This document shows positions 9,406 to 18,797 of a stretch of 64,000 bases of DNA, one piece after another (within the stretch, counting starts at the first letter, position 1; each line of letters opens with the position of its first letter). Made by a program: the position numbers and the translations under genes. The DNA is from Coriobacteriaceae bacterium (GTDB lineage Bacteria > Actinomycetota > Coriobacteriia > Coriobacteriales > Coriobacteriaceae): assembly GCA_015062655.1 (NCBI GenBank), contig SUUG01000011.1, forward strand, positions 1 through 64,000. The letters run 5' to 3'. The notes below the pieces were generated by a model. That model made no database searches, was not told the origin of the DNA, and saw only the letters and a program-made list of their open reading frames with translations.

Positions 9406-9837
9406 CTACGCGGCATCCTCGTCGAGGATGCCGTCGAGCGTGCGCCAGGCGAGCTCGGCGCACTTCACGCGCGCCGGCATGTGCGAGATGTCGCGCAGCT
9501 CAGCCGCCTCGTCGAGGTCCTCGAAATCATCCTCGGAGAGCTCCTCGCCGCGGATCATCGCCAAGAACAGCCCCGAGAGGCGACGGGCCTCCTCGACCGT
9601 CTCGTCGGTGACGAGCTCGGCCATGATGTCGGCCGAGGCCTGGCTGATCGCGCAGCCGTGCCCCGTGAAGCTCGCCTCCCGGATCACGCCGTCCTCGATG
9701 CGCAGCTGGAGCGTGAGCTCGTCGCCGCAGCTCGGGTTGATGCCGTCGTGCTCATGGGTGGCGCCGTCCATCTCGTACTTGTAGTCCGGATGGGCGTTGT
9801 GGTCCATGAAGGTGGTTGAGGTGTACAGGCTAGCCAT
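9406..9837 (-). CDS. sufU: Fe-S cluster assembly scaffold SufU
   Basis: INPSCGDELTLQLRIEDGVI..FTGHGCAISQASADIM; CAELAW. Confidence 0.92.
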   Translation of the reverse strand: MASLYTSTTFMDHNAHPDYKYEMDGATHEHDGINPSCGDELTLQLRIEDGVIREASFTGHGCAISQASADIMAELVTDETVEEARRLSGLFLAMIRGEELSEDDFEDLDEAAELRDISHMPARVKCAELAWRTLDGILDEDAA

Positions 9838-11152
9838 TGAAGGTGCTCCAAACGCGCTTGAGACCGGCGATGAACGCATCGATGTCGTGCTTGTCGTTGT
9901 AGAAGGCCACGCTCGCGCGGCAGCAGGCGAGGTTCTCCACACCGAGCCAGGTGAGCAGCGGCTGCGCGCAGTGGTGCCCCGCCCGGATGCAGACGCCGTC
10001 CATGTCCATGATGCTCGCCACGTCGTGCGGGTGGATGCCGCGCACGTTGAAGCTGACCACGCCGTGGTGGCGGTCCCAGTAGATCGACCCGATAACGTCC
10101 ACGAAGGGCAGCTGCGTGATCTCGCCCATGAGGTGGTGGACGAGCGCCTGCTCCCGGGCCTGGATCGCCTCGTAGCCCACCTGGTTCACCAGGTAGTCGA
10201 GGGCGGCGCCCGTGGCGTAGATGCCCGCGGCGTCCTGCGTGCCGGCCTCGAACTTCTCCGGCACGGGCGCCCAGACGGCCCCCTGCTCGCTCACCGAGTC
10301 GATCATCTCGCCGCCCGTGAGCATCGGGGGCATCTGCTCCAAAAGCTCGTGCCGGCCCCACAGCACGCCGATCCCCATGGGTCCTAGCGCCTTGTGCGCC
10401 GAGAACGCGAAGAAGTCGGCTCCGATCGCCTCGACGTCCACCGGCATGTGCGGCACCGACTGCGCGCCGTCGACCACGAGGTAGCCCCCGTGCGCGTGGA
10501 CGGCGCGGCCGAGCTTCGCCACCGGCACCTCGACGCCCAGCACGTTGGAGACCTGCGTGGTCGCGACGATCTTCGTTCGCTCGCCCACCTTCGAGGCGAT
10601 CTCGTCGTCGGTGAGCTCGCCGGTCTTGGTGGGATAAAGGTACACGAGGGTCGCGCCCGCGGAGGCCGCGGCCTGCTGCCAGGGGATGAGGTTGGAGTGG
10701 TGCTCCATGATCGTGATCGCGATCTCGTCGCCGGGCTCGAGCACCGTGGGCGCGAAGGACTTCGCCACGAGGTTCAACGACTCGCTCGTGTTGCGGGTGA
10801 AGACGACGTCGAGCGCCGACGGGGCCCCGATCACCCGGGCGACCTGGGCGCGCACGCGCGCGATCGCCTCGGTGGCCTCGACGGAGAGCGAGTAGAGGCC
10901 GCGGAGCGGGTTGGCGTTCATCGTCTCGTAGAAGCGCGTCTGGGCTTCAAGCACCGCGGCGGGACGCTGCGCGGTGGCGGCGCTGTCGAGGAAGGCGATG
11001 CCGGGATTCCCCGCAAGCAGCGGGAAATCGGCCTTGTAGGGGTTCGCCTCGATGTCCACGCGCGGCCAGGAGCGCGACGCCTCGTCGCTCGCGTCGACGA
11101 CGCCGCCCGGGGCCGCGCAGGTGTCGCAGGTGACGTTCTCCGTATCGATCAT
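9830..11152 (-). CDS. sufS: Cysteine desulfurase SufS
   Basis: FLDSAATAQRPAAVLEA, NLIPWQQAA, DGAQSVPHMPVDV, SAHKALGPMGIGVLWG, RAGHHCAQPL. Confidence 0.93.
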   Translation of the reverse strand: MIDTENVTCDTCAAPGGVVDASDEASRSWPRVDIEANPYKADFPLLAGNPGIAFLDSAATAQRPAAVLEAQTRFYETMNANPLRGLYSLSVEATEAIARVRAQVARVIGAPSALDVVFTRNTSESLNLVAKSFAPTVLEPGDEIAITIMEHHSNLIPWQQAAASAGATLVYLYPTKTGELTDDEIASKVGERTKIVATTQVSNVLGVEVPVAKLGRAVHAHGGYLVVDGAQSVPHMPVDVEAIGADFFAFSAHKALGPMGIGVLWGRHELLEQMPPMLTGGEMIDSVSEQGAVWAPVPEKFEAGTQDAAGIYATGAALDYLVNQVGYEAIQAREQALVHHLMGEITQLPFVDVIGSIYWDRHHGVVSFNVRGIHPHDVASIMDMDGVCIRAGHHCAQPLLTWLGVENLACCRASVAFYNDKHDIDAFIAGLKRVWSTFNG

Positions 11153-12468
11153 GCGATCTCCTCCTTGAAGTGGGGAACCACAGCCTCGCCGAGACGGACG
11201 ACGCTGGCGCGGGTGGCCTCGTCGGGCGCCGAGAGCGCCGCGTCCTCGAGCTTGGCCGCGATGAAGAGGTCCTCGGCGGCCTCCTTCGAGAGCCCGCGGC
11301 AACCCAGGTAGAACAGCTGCTCGGGACGGACGTGCCCGATCGTGGCGCCGTGGTTGCCCGCGACGTCGTCCTCATCGCACAAGATCACCGGCACGGTCTT
11401 GTTCGTCACGCCCTCATCGGCGAGCAGCACGGTCTCCCGCTCGGCGCCCTCGGCCCCGTGGGCCCCGTGCATGAGGTCGATGGTGCCGCGAAGCACCTTC
11501 TTGCTGCTGCCCGCGAGCACGCCGTTCGCATCCATGTTGGAGACGGTCCGCCGGCCGAAGTGGCGGATCTCGTAGTTGAAGTCGCGCTCCTGATCACGGG
11601 CGCCGAGATAGCTCGTGGCGATGTCGATCCGCGCGCCGTCCCCGCGCAGGTCGGCGGCCAGGCCGGTGTAGGCGGCGCCGGCGCCGAGCACCGTGTGCGA
11701 GACCTCCACGCGGGCCCCCTCATCGAGGAAGAGCCCCGTGTCGTCGAGCGCGACGAAGGCGTCGTCGGCGGTCTGCACCGTCGTGACGGCCACGCGGGAC
11801 TCCTGCCCCGCGAAGACGCGCAGCGCCGCGCCGACGAGGCCGGGGGCCGCGCCGCCAGCAGCGCCGTCCGCAGCGCCGTCAGCCTCGCCGTCGAGGGCGA
11901 GCACGAGGCTGAGCGAGGACCCGCGGCGGGCGATCACGTCAACGCTCGCGGCCGCAGCCGCGCCCGGCGCGCCCGAGACGCGGACGGTCACCGTCGCGCG
12001 GGCGCCGCTCGGCACGTCGACGACCGTAGCCTTCCTGCCGAGGCGCCGCAGATAGGCCCAGGCCTCGGCGCCCATGCCGGATGCGAAGGCCTCGGGAACC
12101 GAGAGCTCCTCCTCCACGCGGAGGGCGCCGTGCTGGTAGAGCGAGAGCGCCGGGACGTCCATCTCGTCGAGGAGCCCGGCCGCCACGGCCGCCTGCTGGG
12201 CGGCGTCGCCGGGCGCGCTCGCGCGGGCACGGGAGGCGAAGCGCTTGCCCGCGGCCACGAGCGCGTCGTCGAAGGCGTCGGCGTTCGCCGAGAGCACGTC
12301 GGCGGACCCGTCGGCCACCTCCACGGACACGCGCGCCGGCGCGGGCTCGAGCCCGGCGGGGACCTCGACCTTTGCGCTGTTCATCTTGAGCCAGCTCCAA
12401 GTGGGCGCCGGCATCGCATTCACCCCGGATAGCACCGTCGGGGTGGTCTTCTCAACGGATCGGGCCAT
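11149..12468 (-). CDS. sufD: Fe-S cluster assembly protein SufD
   Basis: GTIDLMHGAHGAEGAERETVLLADEGVTNKTVPVILCDEDDVAGNHGATIGHVRPEQLFYLGCRGLSKEAA. Confidence 0.9.
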   Translation of the reverse strand: MARSVEKTTPTVLSGVNAMPAPTWSWLKMNSAKVEVPAGLEPAPARVSVEVADGSADVLSANADAFDDALVAAGKRFASRARASAPGDAAQQAAVAAGLLDEMDVPALSLYQHGALRVEEELSVPEAFASGMGAEAWAYLRRLGRKATVVDVPSGARATVTVRVSGAPGAAAAASVDVIARRGSSLSLVLALDGEADGAADGAAGGAAPGLVGAALRVFAGQESRVAVTTVQTADDAFVALDDTGLFLDEGARVEVSHTVLGAGAAYTGLAADLRGDGARIDIATSYLGARDQERDFNYEIRHFGRRTVSNMDANGVLAGSSKKVLRGTIDLMHGAHGAEGAERETVLLADEGVTNKTVPVILCDEDDVAGNHGATIGHVRPEQLFYLGCRGLSKEAAEDLFIAAKLEDAALSAPDEATRASVVRLGEAVVPHFKEEIA

Positions 12469-13880
12469 CAGCCAATCGCCCCTTCCATCTCAAGCTTGAT
12501 CAGGTTGTTCATCTCGACGGCGTACTCGAGCGGGAGCTCCTTGGAGACCGGGCTCGCGAACCCGTTCACGATCATGGTGCGCGCCTCCTCCTCGGAGATG
12601 CCGCGGCTCATGAGGTAGAAGATCTTGTCGTCGCCGATGCGGCCGATCGTGGCCTCGTGGCCGATGTCCACGTTCTTGGCGCGGATGTCCATCGCGGGGA
12701 TGGTGTCGGAGCGCGACTGGTCATCGAGCATGAGCGAGGCGCAGGACACGGTCGCCGCCGAACCCGTCGCCTCGGGCGTGGCGACGATCGAGCTGCGGAA
12801 GGTCTGCACGCCGCCGCCCTTCGAGATGCCCTTCGTCTCCACGGTCGCCCGGGTCTCGGGGGCCGCGAGCACCACCTTGCAGCCGGTGTCGAGGTTCTGC
12901 CCGGCGCCGGCGAAGGTGATGCCCGTGAACGAGCTCTTGGCGCGGCGGCCGGCGAGGATGCTCATGGGGTAGAGGTAGCCCACATGACTTCCGAAGGAGC
13001 CGGAGATCCACTCGATCTCGCCGCCCTCCTCGACGCGCGAGCGCTTCGTGTTGAGGTTGTACATGTTCTTCGACCAGTTCTCGATCGTGGAGTAGCGCAG
13101 GTGCGCGCGCTTGCCCACGAAGAGCTCGACGGCGCCGGCGTGCAGGTTCGCCACGTTGTACTTCGGCGCCGAGCAGCCCTCGATGAAGTGGAGGTCCGCG
13201 TCGTCCTCGACGACGATGAGCGTGTGCTCGAACTGGCCCGCGCCCTTGGCGTTCAGGCGGAAGTAGCTCTGCAGCGGGAAATCGAGCTTGGTGCCGGCCG
13301 GCACGTAGACGAACGAGCCGCCACTCCAGACCGCGCCGTGCAGCGCCGCGAACTTGTGGTCGGTGGGCGGGATCAGCGTCATGAACTTCTCGCGGATGAT
13401 CGCCTCCCACTTCGGCTCGTGGAGCGCCTCCTCGATGCCGGAGTAGACGATGCCCATCTTGGCGGCCGTGTCCTGGATGTTGTGGTACACGAGCTCGGAG
13501 TCGTACTGGGCGCCGACGCCGGCGAGGTAGCTGCGCTCCGCCTCGGGGATGCCCAGGCGCTCGAAGGTGTTCTTGATGTCGTCGGGCACGGAGTCCCAGT
13601 CGGAGCGCTGGTCGGTGTTGGGTTTCACGTAGGTGACGATGTTGTCCATGTCGAGGCCCGAGATGTCGGGTCCCCAGGTGGGGCCCGCCTTCTTCTGGTA
13701 GATCTCGAGCGACTTCAGGCGCAGGTCGAGCATCCAGGAGGGCTCGTCCTTGCGCTCGGAGATCTCGCGCACGATCTCAGTGGTGAGGCCCGCGTCGAGG
13801 CGCTCGAAATCGTCCTCGCCATAGGTGAAATCGTAGAGGCTGCGATCGATGTCCGCGACCTCGGTCCGCTTCTTCGCCAT
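12468..13880 (-). CDS. sufB: Fe-S cluster assembly protein SufB
   Basis: GLMSRGISEEEARTMIVNGF, FVYVPAGTKLDFPLQSYFRLN, EGCSAPKYNVANLHAGAVELFV. Confidence 0.95.
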   Translation of the reverse strand: MAKKRTEVADIDRSLYDFTYGEDDFERLDAGLTTEIVREISERKDEPSWMLDLRLKSLEIYQKKAGPTWGPDISGLDMDNIVTYVKPNTDQRSDWDSVPDDIKNTFERLGIPEAERSYLAGVGAQYDSELVYHNIQDTAAKMGIVYSGIEEALHEPKWEAIIREKFMTLIPPTDHKFAALHGAVWSGGSFVYVPAGTKLDFPLQSYFRLNAKGAGQFEHTLIVVEDDADLHFIEGCSAPKYNVANLHAGAVELFVGKRAHLRYSTIENWSKNMYNLNTKRSRVEEGGEIEWISGSFGSHVGYLYPMSILAGRRAKSSFTGITFAGAGQNLDTGCKVVLAAPETRATVETKGISKGGGVQTFRSSIVATPEATGSAATVSCASLMLDDQSRSDTIPAMDIRAKNVDIGHEATIGRIGDDKIFYLMSRGISEEEARTMIVNGFASPVSKELPLEYAVEMNNLIKLEMEGAIG

Positions 13881-13882
13881 CG

Positions 13883-14662
13883 CTACGCCTCCGCCTTGGC
13901 CGAGGACGCCTCGCGCTCGAAGGACTCGAAGCCGTGCTCGTCGATCCAGGGGATGAGGTCGGCGTCGCCCTCGCGGACGATGCGGCCGCCCACCATCACG
14001 TGGACGCGGTCGACGTCGAGGTGCTCGAGGATGCGCGTGTTGTGCGTGATGATCAGCAGCGAGCCGTCGGTGGAGCGGCGGTAGGCGTCCATGCCGCGGG
14101 AGACCACCGAGAGGGCGTCCACGTCGAGGCCGGAGTCGGTCTCATCGAGGATGGCGAGCTTCGGCTGGAGGAGCAGGAGCTGGAGCATCTCCACCTTCTT
14201 CTTCTCGCCGCCCGAGAAGCCCACGCCGAGCTCGCGGTTGAGGTAGGAGACGTCCATGTCGAGCTCGGCGGCGAGCTCCTTCACGCGCCGGCGGAACTCC
14301 TTGCCCTTCATCTCAAGGCCGGGGCGGCCGGCGATGCTCGCGCGCAGGAAGCTCGACAGGGGCACGCCGGGGATCTCGACCGGCGCTTGGAAGGAGAGGA
14401 ACAGCCCGGCGCGGCTGCGCTTGTCGCAGGAGAGCCCGGAGATGTCCTCGCCGTCGAAGGTGATGGTGCCGTCGTTCAGGGTGTAGACCGGGTCGCCCAT
14501 GATGACGTGGCCCATCGTGGACTTGCCGGCGCCGTTGGGACCCATGAGAACATGGGTCTCGCCGGCGGCGACGGTAAGGTCGATCCCGTGGAGGATGGTC
14601 TTCTCATCCACGGATGCTGTCACGCCCGCAAGGCTGAGCAGCGCAGGTGCTTGAGCGGTCAT
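13883..14662 (-). CDS. sufC: Fe-S cluster assembly ATPase SufC
   Basis: HVLMGPNGAGKSTMGHVIMGDP, GFSGGEKKKVEMLQLLLL, LAILDETDSGLDVDAL. Confidence 0.95.
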   Translation of the reverse strand: MTAQAPALLSLAGVTASVDEKTILHGIDLTVAAGETHVLMGPNGAGKSTMGHVIMGDPVYTLNDGTITFDGEDISGLSCDKRSRAGLFLSFQAPVEIPGVPLSSFLRASIAGRPGLEMKGKEFRRRVKELAAELDMDVSYLNRELGVGFSGGEKKKVEMLQLLLLQPKLAILDETDSGLDVDALSVVSRGMDAYRRSTDGSLLIITHNTRILEHLDVDRVHVMVGGRIVREGDADLIPWIDEHGFESFEREASSAKAEA

Positions 14663-14749
14663 TGGGTCCCTCTTTCCCCTCTTCCCGAAGCGCGCCCGCA
14701 AGCGGCGGCCGCGCGGCCGGGTGAAATTCCTAGTGAATTCATCGGAATA

Positions 14750-14816
14750 ACAATACCCGTGCGAGGCCCCCGGTCAACCCGGCAAGGGCTTAAATCCGAG
14801 TAATCTACTCAGGTTT
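14750..14816 (-). promoter_or_regulatory. Putative suf promoter and Rrf2-type operator
   Basis: Minus strand: TTGACC (14777-14772), 16 nt, TATTGT (14755-14750); just upstream the dyad AAATCCGAGTAATCTACTCAGGTTT (14792-14816). Confidence 0.45.
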
Positions 14817-15029
14817 GAGGGATAGGCGGACGATGGGGCGGGCGGCGCGTTGCGACGGGCGGGGCGGGACGGCGTGGGCTGGGATTGCAGCGACGCGGAG
14901 CGGTGCACAACCGGGTGGAGCACGGACGGGATCGCTGTCGTGCGAGGCAGGATCGGAGTCGGCGAGGGACGGCGTGCGGATGGGTGCAAACGGCGCGGGG
15001 CAGGGTCGCAAGCGACGGGAGAGGGAAAC

Positions 15030-15203
15030 AGGGGGTCGGTTTGCCACAAGTCCCCGCTGTGAACGTTCGCAGCGGGGACTTGTGGCAAATCATCAGATCA
15101 CCCGGACGAAAAGACCAGGTCGTGAGCGCTCGCACCTCCTGCCGTCACCCGCATCTCGCTCAAAACCCGTTCACAGCGGGGACTTCTGTCAAACCGACCC
15201 CCT
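15030..15203. repeat. Family-3 repeat: GGGGTCGGTTTGCCACAAGTCCCCGCTGTGAACG arms
   Basis: Plus arm 15031-15063; minus arms 15064-15091 and 15168-15203. Confidence 0.8.
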
Positions 15204-15572
15204 GACGCCCGCTCGCGACACGACCTCTCGCGGCGGGGAGGGGTCGCGCCACGGCCCCACGCGGTCGTCGTAATAGGCGCGGCAGTGCGCGTCAGCCGCG
15301 TACATCCGCGCCATGTCCACGTGGGTCTCCGGCGTGTAGGCACCTTGCCTCCAATACCGGCTCACCCAGGCCCCATGGAGGTCGGAGAGCTCGGCGGCGC
15401 CGCAGCTCCGATAGCCGCTCCGGTCCCGCGGGGCGCTCAGCAGGCCGACCTCGTCCCCGCGATGAAGCGTCCGGATGGTCACGCCCGTGAGGTCCGACAC
15501 CTCCCCCACCGAGCGCCGGCGCGCTCGCGCCTCCCTGTCTCCAGCCCCCAACGGGCCTCCCTTCCGCCGCAC
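15189..15572 (-). pseudogene. MerR/TipAL-type regulator remnant with internal deletion
   Basis: MerR HTH-like SVGEVSDLTGVTIRTLHRGDEVGLLSAPRDRSGYRSCGAAELSDL joined directly to a TipAS-like C-terminus YTPETHVDMARMYAADAHCRAYYDDRVG. Confidence 0.6.
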
Positions 15573-15694
15573 CCACCCCGCAAGACTCAGGCCTCACGCG
15601 GCGTGAGGGTCAAGCCATGAGAGAGCAGGGGCCGATGGAGCCCACGGACTCCACCGGCCCTCCACAACCTGCCTCGGGACGAACAAATCAGGGG

Positions 15695-15946
15695 TCAAAG
15701 TGCGCTGAGTGCCAGCAGCAGCGCCCCGAGCAGCCCCGGTGCGAGCTGCTTCAGCGCGGAGGGGCGCTTGTCCGGCGAGGTCAGGAAGAGGAAGCGGTGC
15801 GCCACAGGGCCCGTCCAGCCGAGCATCTCGACCCCGGCGATGAACACGTGGAGCGCGGCCGCGAGCGCAACGAGCACCATGCCCGCGACCCGGAACACCG
15901 CTCGACCAACAAGGATATCCATCGCAATCCTCACCTTTCCGTCCAC
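15695..15946 (-). pseudogene. Possible DUF1304-type membrane protein remnant
   Basis: DILVGRAVF..LVALAAALHVFIAGVEMLGW resembles a DUF1304 N-terminus; LKQLAPGLLGALLLALSAL resembles its C-terminus; middle absent. Confidence 0.35.
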
Positions 15947-16647
15947 ACGAACGGCAGCACGTCCGCCGGGAGCCCCGCCTCAACACGGGCCGCGATCTCA
16001 ACATGGAGCCTGACGATACCCTCGTCGACCGCGGAATACGGGCCGAGCTTGCGCTTGAAGCGCACCGTCGGCAGCGCGCCCGCAGACACCGGGTCGCGGT
16101 ACTCGAGGTGAAACCGCTGTTGATTCATGGACGTGGGGGCGAGAAGCGCCGCCTCGACGGCACGATCGAACCAGGCAGGCGTGCCGCTCCCCGCGTTGCT
16201 CACCTGCGCCACGGTCTTGGAGCGCCGCTCCGCGCCCGCGGTCTTGCCATGGCCCAGCGCGACGAGCATCACCAGGCGCTCCTGCGCCGGGAGCGTCGAG
16301 CGCACCAGGCGGCGGCGGGCGGTCATGGCGACCCAGCAGCTGTTGAGCCCCAGGCGCTGCGCCTCGAGCACGAGCCGCTCGCCGAAGTAACCGGCGGCGC
16401 GCTCGAGGCCCGGGCGCTTCCTGCCCGAGAGCACCAGGTAGTTCTCAACGCCCGAGAACTTCCCGTAATGGGCCAGCCCTCCCGAGAAGGCCCGCGGCTC
16501 ATCCCACCGGAAGGACAGGCTGACGCCTCCCGCCTGCGAGAGCTCCTGCGCGAGCGCTTCGAGCTGGAGCCGCACCGCCCCTCCCACGGATTGGTCGGTA
16601 TAGGACCGCACCGAATGACGGCGGGCGATCGCCTCGTTCAGCTTCAT
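15931..16647 (-). CDS. Nitroreductase-family protein
   Basis: MKLNEAIARRHSVRSYTDQSV...GYFGERLVLEAQRLGLNSCWVAM. Confidence 0.8.
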   Translation of the reverse strand: MKLNEAIARRHSVRSYTDQSVGGAVRLQLEALAQELSQAGGVSLSFRWDEPRAFSGGLAHYGKFSGVENYLVLSGRKRPGLERAAGYFGERLVLEAQRLGLNSCWVAMTARRRLVRSTLPAQERLVMLVALGHGKTAGAERRSKTVAQVSNAGSGTPAWFDRAVEAALLAPTSMNQQRFHLEYRDPVSAGALPTVRFKRKLGPYSAVDEGIVRLHVEIAARVEAGLPADVLPFVWTER

Positions 16648-16657
16648 GACGCCTCCC

Positions 16658-17065
16658 CTACCGAGCCGTCGCAGCCGCAGGGGTCGACAGGTCGCTGGCG
16701 CGTTGCTGCTTCAGATAGGCGATGTACTTGTTGCCCCAGGTCTCCACCTGATCGAGCACGGGACGAAACTCGCTGCCGATCTGTGTCAGCTCGTACTCCA
16801 CGCGGGGCGGGATCTCCGGGAACACCGTGCGCTTGACCAGGCCGTACTCCTCCAAGCGCTTCAGATGCGTGGTGAGCGTGGCCTGGGTGACGTCGATCTC
16901 GCGCTGGATGCGGTTGAACCGCTTGGGGCCGTCGGCGAGCACGTGCAGGATCAAGATCGCCCATTTCCCGCTGATGAGCTGCTGGGCCGTCACGAAGGGG
17001 CACATCCCGAACTCGCCCGCCGCGTCGCAGGTCTCTTTTTTCATGGTGGACACTCCAATACTCAA
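16658..17065 (-). CDS. HxlR-family transcriptional regulator
   Basis: CPFVTAQQLISGKWAILILHVLADGPKRFNRIQREIDVTQATLTTHLKRLEEYGLVKR. Confidence 0.9.
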   Translation of the reverse strand: MSIGVSTMKKETCDAAGEFGMCPFVTAQQLISGKWAILILHVLADGPKRFNRIQREIDVTQATLTTHLKRLEEYGLVKRTVFPEIPPRVEYELTQIGSEFRPVLDQVETWGNKYIAYLKQQRASDLSTPAAATAR

Positions 17066-17179
17066 GTGAAATAGACTGGCTTAAGAAGAATATCCTACTG
17101 GTGGTTTTATTTGGCAACTCATAATATCGATTCAGTTCAAAATAATAAAGCTCCTCGATTTTTCAAGGATTGTACGAAT

Positions 17180-17977
17180 ATGAAGAATCGCATGCCCGCC
17201 GTGTTCGTGGGACACGGCGGCCCGCTGCTCGCCCTTGAGGACAACGGAATCACCCGGGGCATGGCCGCCGCGGCCGAAGACGTGGTCGCCCGCCACGGGC
17301 GGCCGCGCGCCATCCTCGCGATCTCGGCCCATTGGTACACCCGCGGCAGCTTCGTGCAGGGCGCGCCGAAGCCCCGGCAGGTGTGCGACATGTACGGGTT
17401 CCCCCGCGAGCTCCACAAGCTCAGCTATCCCGTGAGCGGTGACGCCGCGCTCACCGCCGCCGTGCGGGACGCCCTTGGAGATGACGTGCGCGTCAGCGAC
17501 GACTGGGGGATCGACCACGGCGCCTGGTCCGTCCTCGTGCACATGTTCCCCCAAGCGGACATCCCCGTGGTCCAGCTCTCGGTGGACGGCACGGCCGAGC
17601 ACCGGCGGGCCTATGAGATCGGACGGCTCCTCGCTCCCCTGCGCGACGAGGGGTGCCTGATCTTGGCGAGCGGGAACGTCGTGCACAATCTGCAGCGCGT
17701 GGACTGGGAGCATCCGGATGCCGCCTCGACCGCGACGCTCGCCTTCAACGACCGCATCGTGCGCGCCGTTGAGACCCGCGACGATGAGACGGTGATCGGC
17801 TTCGAGCGGCTGCCCGGCGCCGCCTACGCCGCGCCCACGCCCGACCACTTTCTCCCCCTGCTCTACACGCTCGGCGCGGGCGAGGGCGGGCCGGCGCACG
17901 TCTTCAACAACGTCGGCGTCCTAGGGTCCCTGTCCATGACGGGCTTCGTGTTCGAGGGGGACGCGGGCCGGGCGTGA
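17180..17977 (+). CDS. Extradiol dioxygenase of the LigB/DODA (YgiD) family
   Basis: MPAVFVGHGGPLLALEDN, ILAISAHWYTRGSFV, DWGIDHGAWSVLVHMFP, ILASGNVVHNL. Confidence 0.88.
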   Translation: MKNRMPAVFVGHGGPLLALEDNGITRGMAAAAEDVVARHGRPRAILAISAHWYTRGSFVQGAPKPRQVCDMYGFPRELHKLSYPVSGDAALTAAVRDALGDDVRVSDDWGIDHGAWSVLVHMFPQADIPVVQLSVDGTAEHRRAYEIGRLLAPLRDEGCLILASGNVVHNLQRVDWEHPDAASTATLAFNDRIVRAVETRDDETVIGFERLPGAAYAAPTPDHFLPLLYTLGAGEGGPAHVFNNVGVLGSLSMTGFVFEGDAGRA

Positions 17978-18012
17978 GGCTATCACGTCGAACAGCTGTT
18001 CCAGGTAAGAAA

Positions 18013-18036
18013 TAGGGCGCTCAAACGAGCGCCCTA
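18013..18036. terminator. Hairpin TAGGGCGCTCAAACGAGCGCCCTA
   Basis: Perfect 10-bp stem between the dioxygenase and tRNA-Lys. Confidence 0.65.
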
Positions 18037-18051
18037 CCTGCGGTTTTGTGG

Positions 18052-18125
18052 TGGATCGTCAGGGATTCGAACCCTGGACCTTGGGATTAAGAGTCCCCTG
18101 CTCTAGCCAGCTGAGCTAACGATCC
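18052..18125 (-). tRNA. tRNA-Lys (CTT)
   Basis: GGATCGTTAGCTCAGCTGG...ACTCTTAATC...GGTTCGAATCC...CGATCC. Confidence 0.93.
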
Positions 18126-18158
18126 ATGTATGTCTGCTTCGCTTGAAGGAGGAAGTGG

Positions 18159-18233
18159 GGTGGGTAAAGGGGCTCGAACCCTCGACCTACGGAGCCACAG
18201 TCCGTCGCTCTAGCCAACTGAGCTACACCCACC
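18159..18233 (-). tRNA. tRNA-His (GTG)
   Basis: GGTGGGTGTAGCTCAGTTGG...CTGTGGC...GGTTCGAGCCCC...ACCCAC. Confidence 0.93.
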
Positions 18234-18299
18234 GTGTGTCCCTCGCACAAAGCGCTTGAACATTATGCACTCTGGCACCGGACGGCGCAAGCACTTTTT

Positions 18300-18788
18300 T
18301 CAGATTTTCTTCCGCGCCGCCCCGAATCGCGCGCTGATCGCCGTCGCACCGCGGCTGACCAGCGACCCTATGAGTGCACCCGTGCAATCGATCAACACGT
18401 CGAGGAGCCGGCCATCGCGACCGGGGATGCAGACCTGGATGGTCTCGTCGATGGCCGGCGCCAAGGTGAGGGCCAGGGCGGCCAGGGCGATCCACCGGCG
18501 GTCACGCGATATCGCGGGTCCGAAGGCGCGCATCACGAGGAACCCCAGGACGGCGTACTCGGCGAGGTGCGCGGCCTTGCGCACGAGCAGGTTCGTGACC
18601 CATCCGGCGCCAATGCCCAGCGCCTCGAGCGCCGTCTGCAGCGAGGAGGTGGCCGCATGGCTCACCGCGGAGCTGCCGGCGCCCGGCACAAGCGAGTTCG
18701 CCCAGATGAACAGCACCATCAGGATCGACGCCGCAGACCAGGCGGGCGAGAACCAACGGGTTATATAGACGCGTTGCCGCAAGACCAT
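18300..18788 (-). CDS. VanZ-family membrane protein
   Basis: RKAAHLAEYAVLGFLVMRA, AIDETIQVCIPGRDGRLLDVLIDCTGALIG. Confidence 0.85.
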   Translation of the reverse strand: MVLRQRVYITRWFSPAWSAASILMVLFIWANSLVPGAGSSAVSHAATSSLQTALEALGIGAGWVTNLLVRKAAHLAEYAVLGFLVMRAFGPAISRDRRWIALAALALTLAPAIDETIQVCIPGRDGRLLDVLIDCTGALIGSLVSRGATAISARFGAARKKI

Positions 18789-18797
18789 CCCGCGCTC

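Noticed and set aside
12657-14084. 475-aa plus-strand ORF
   Set aside because: Antisense shadow of sufB
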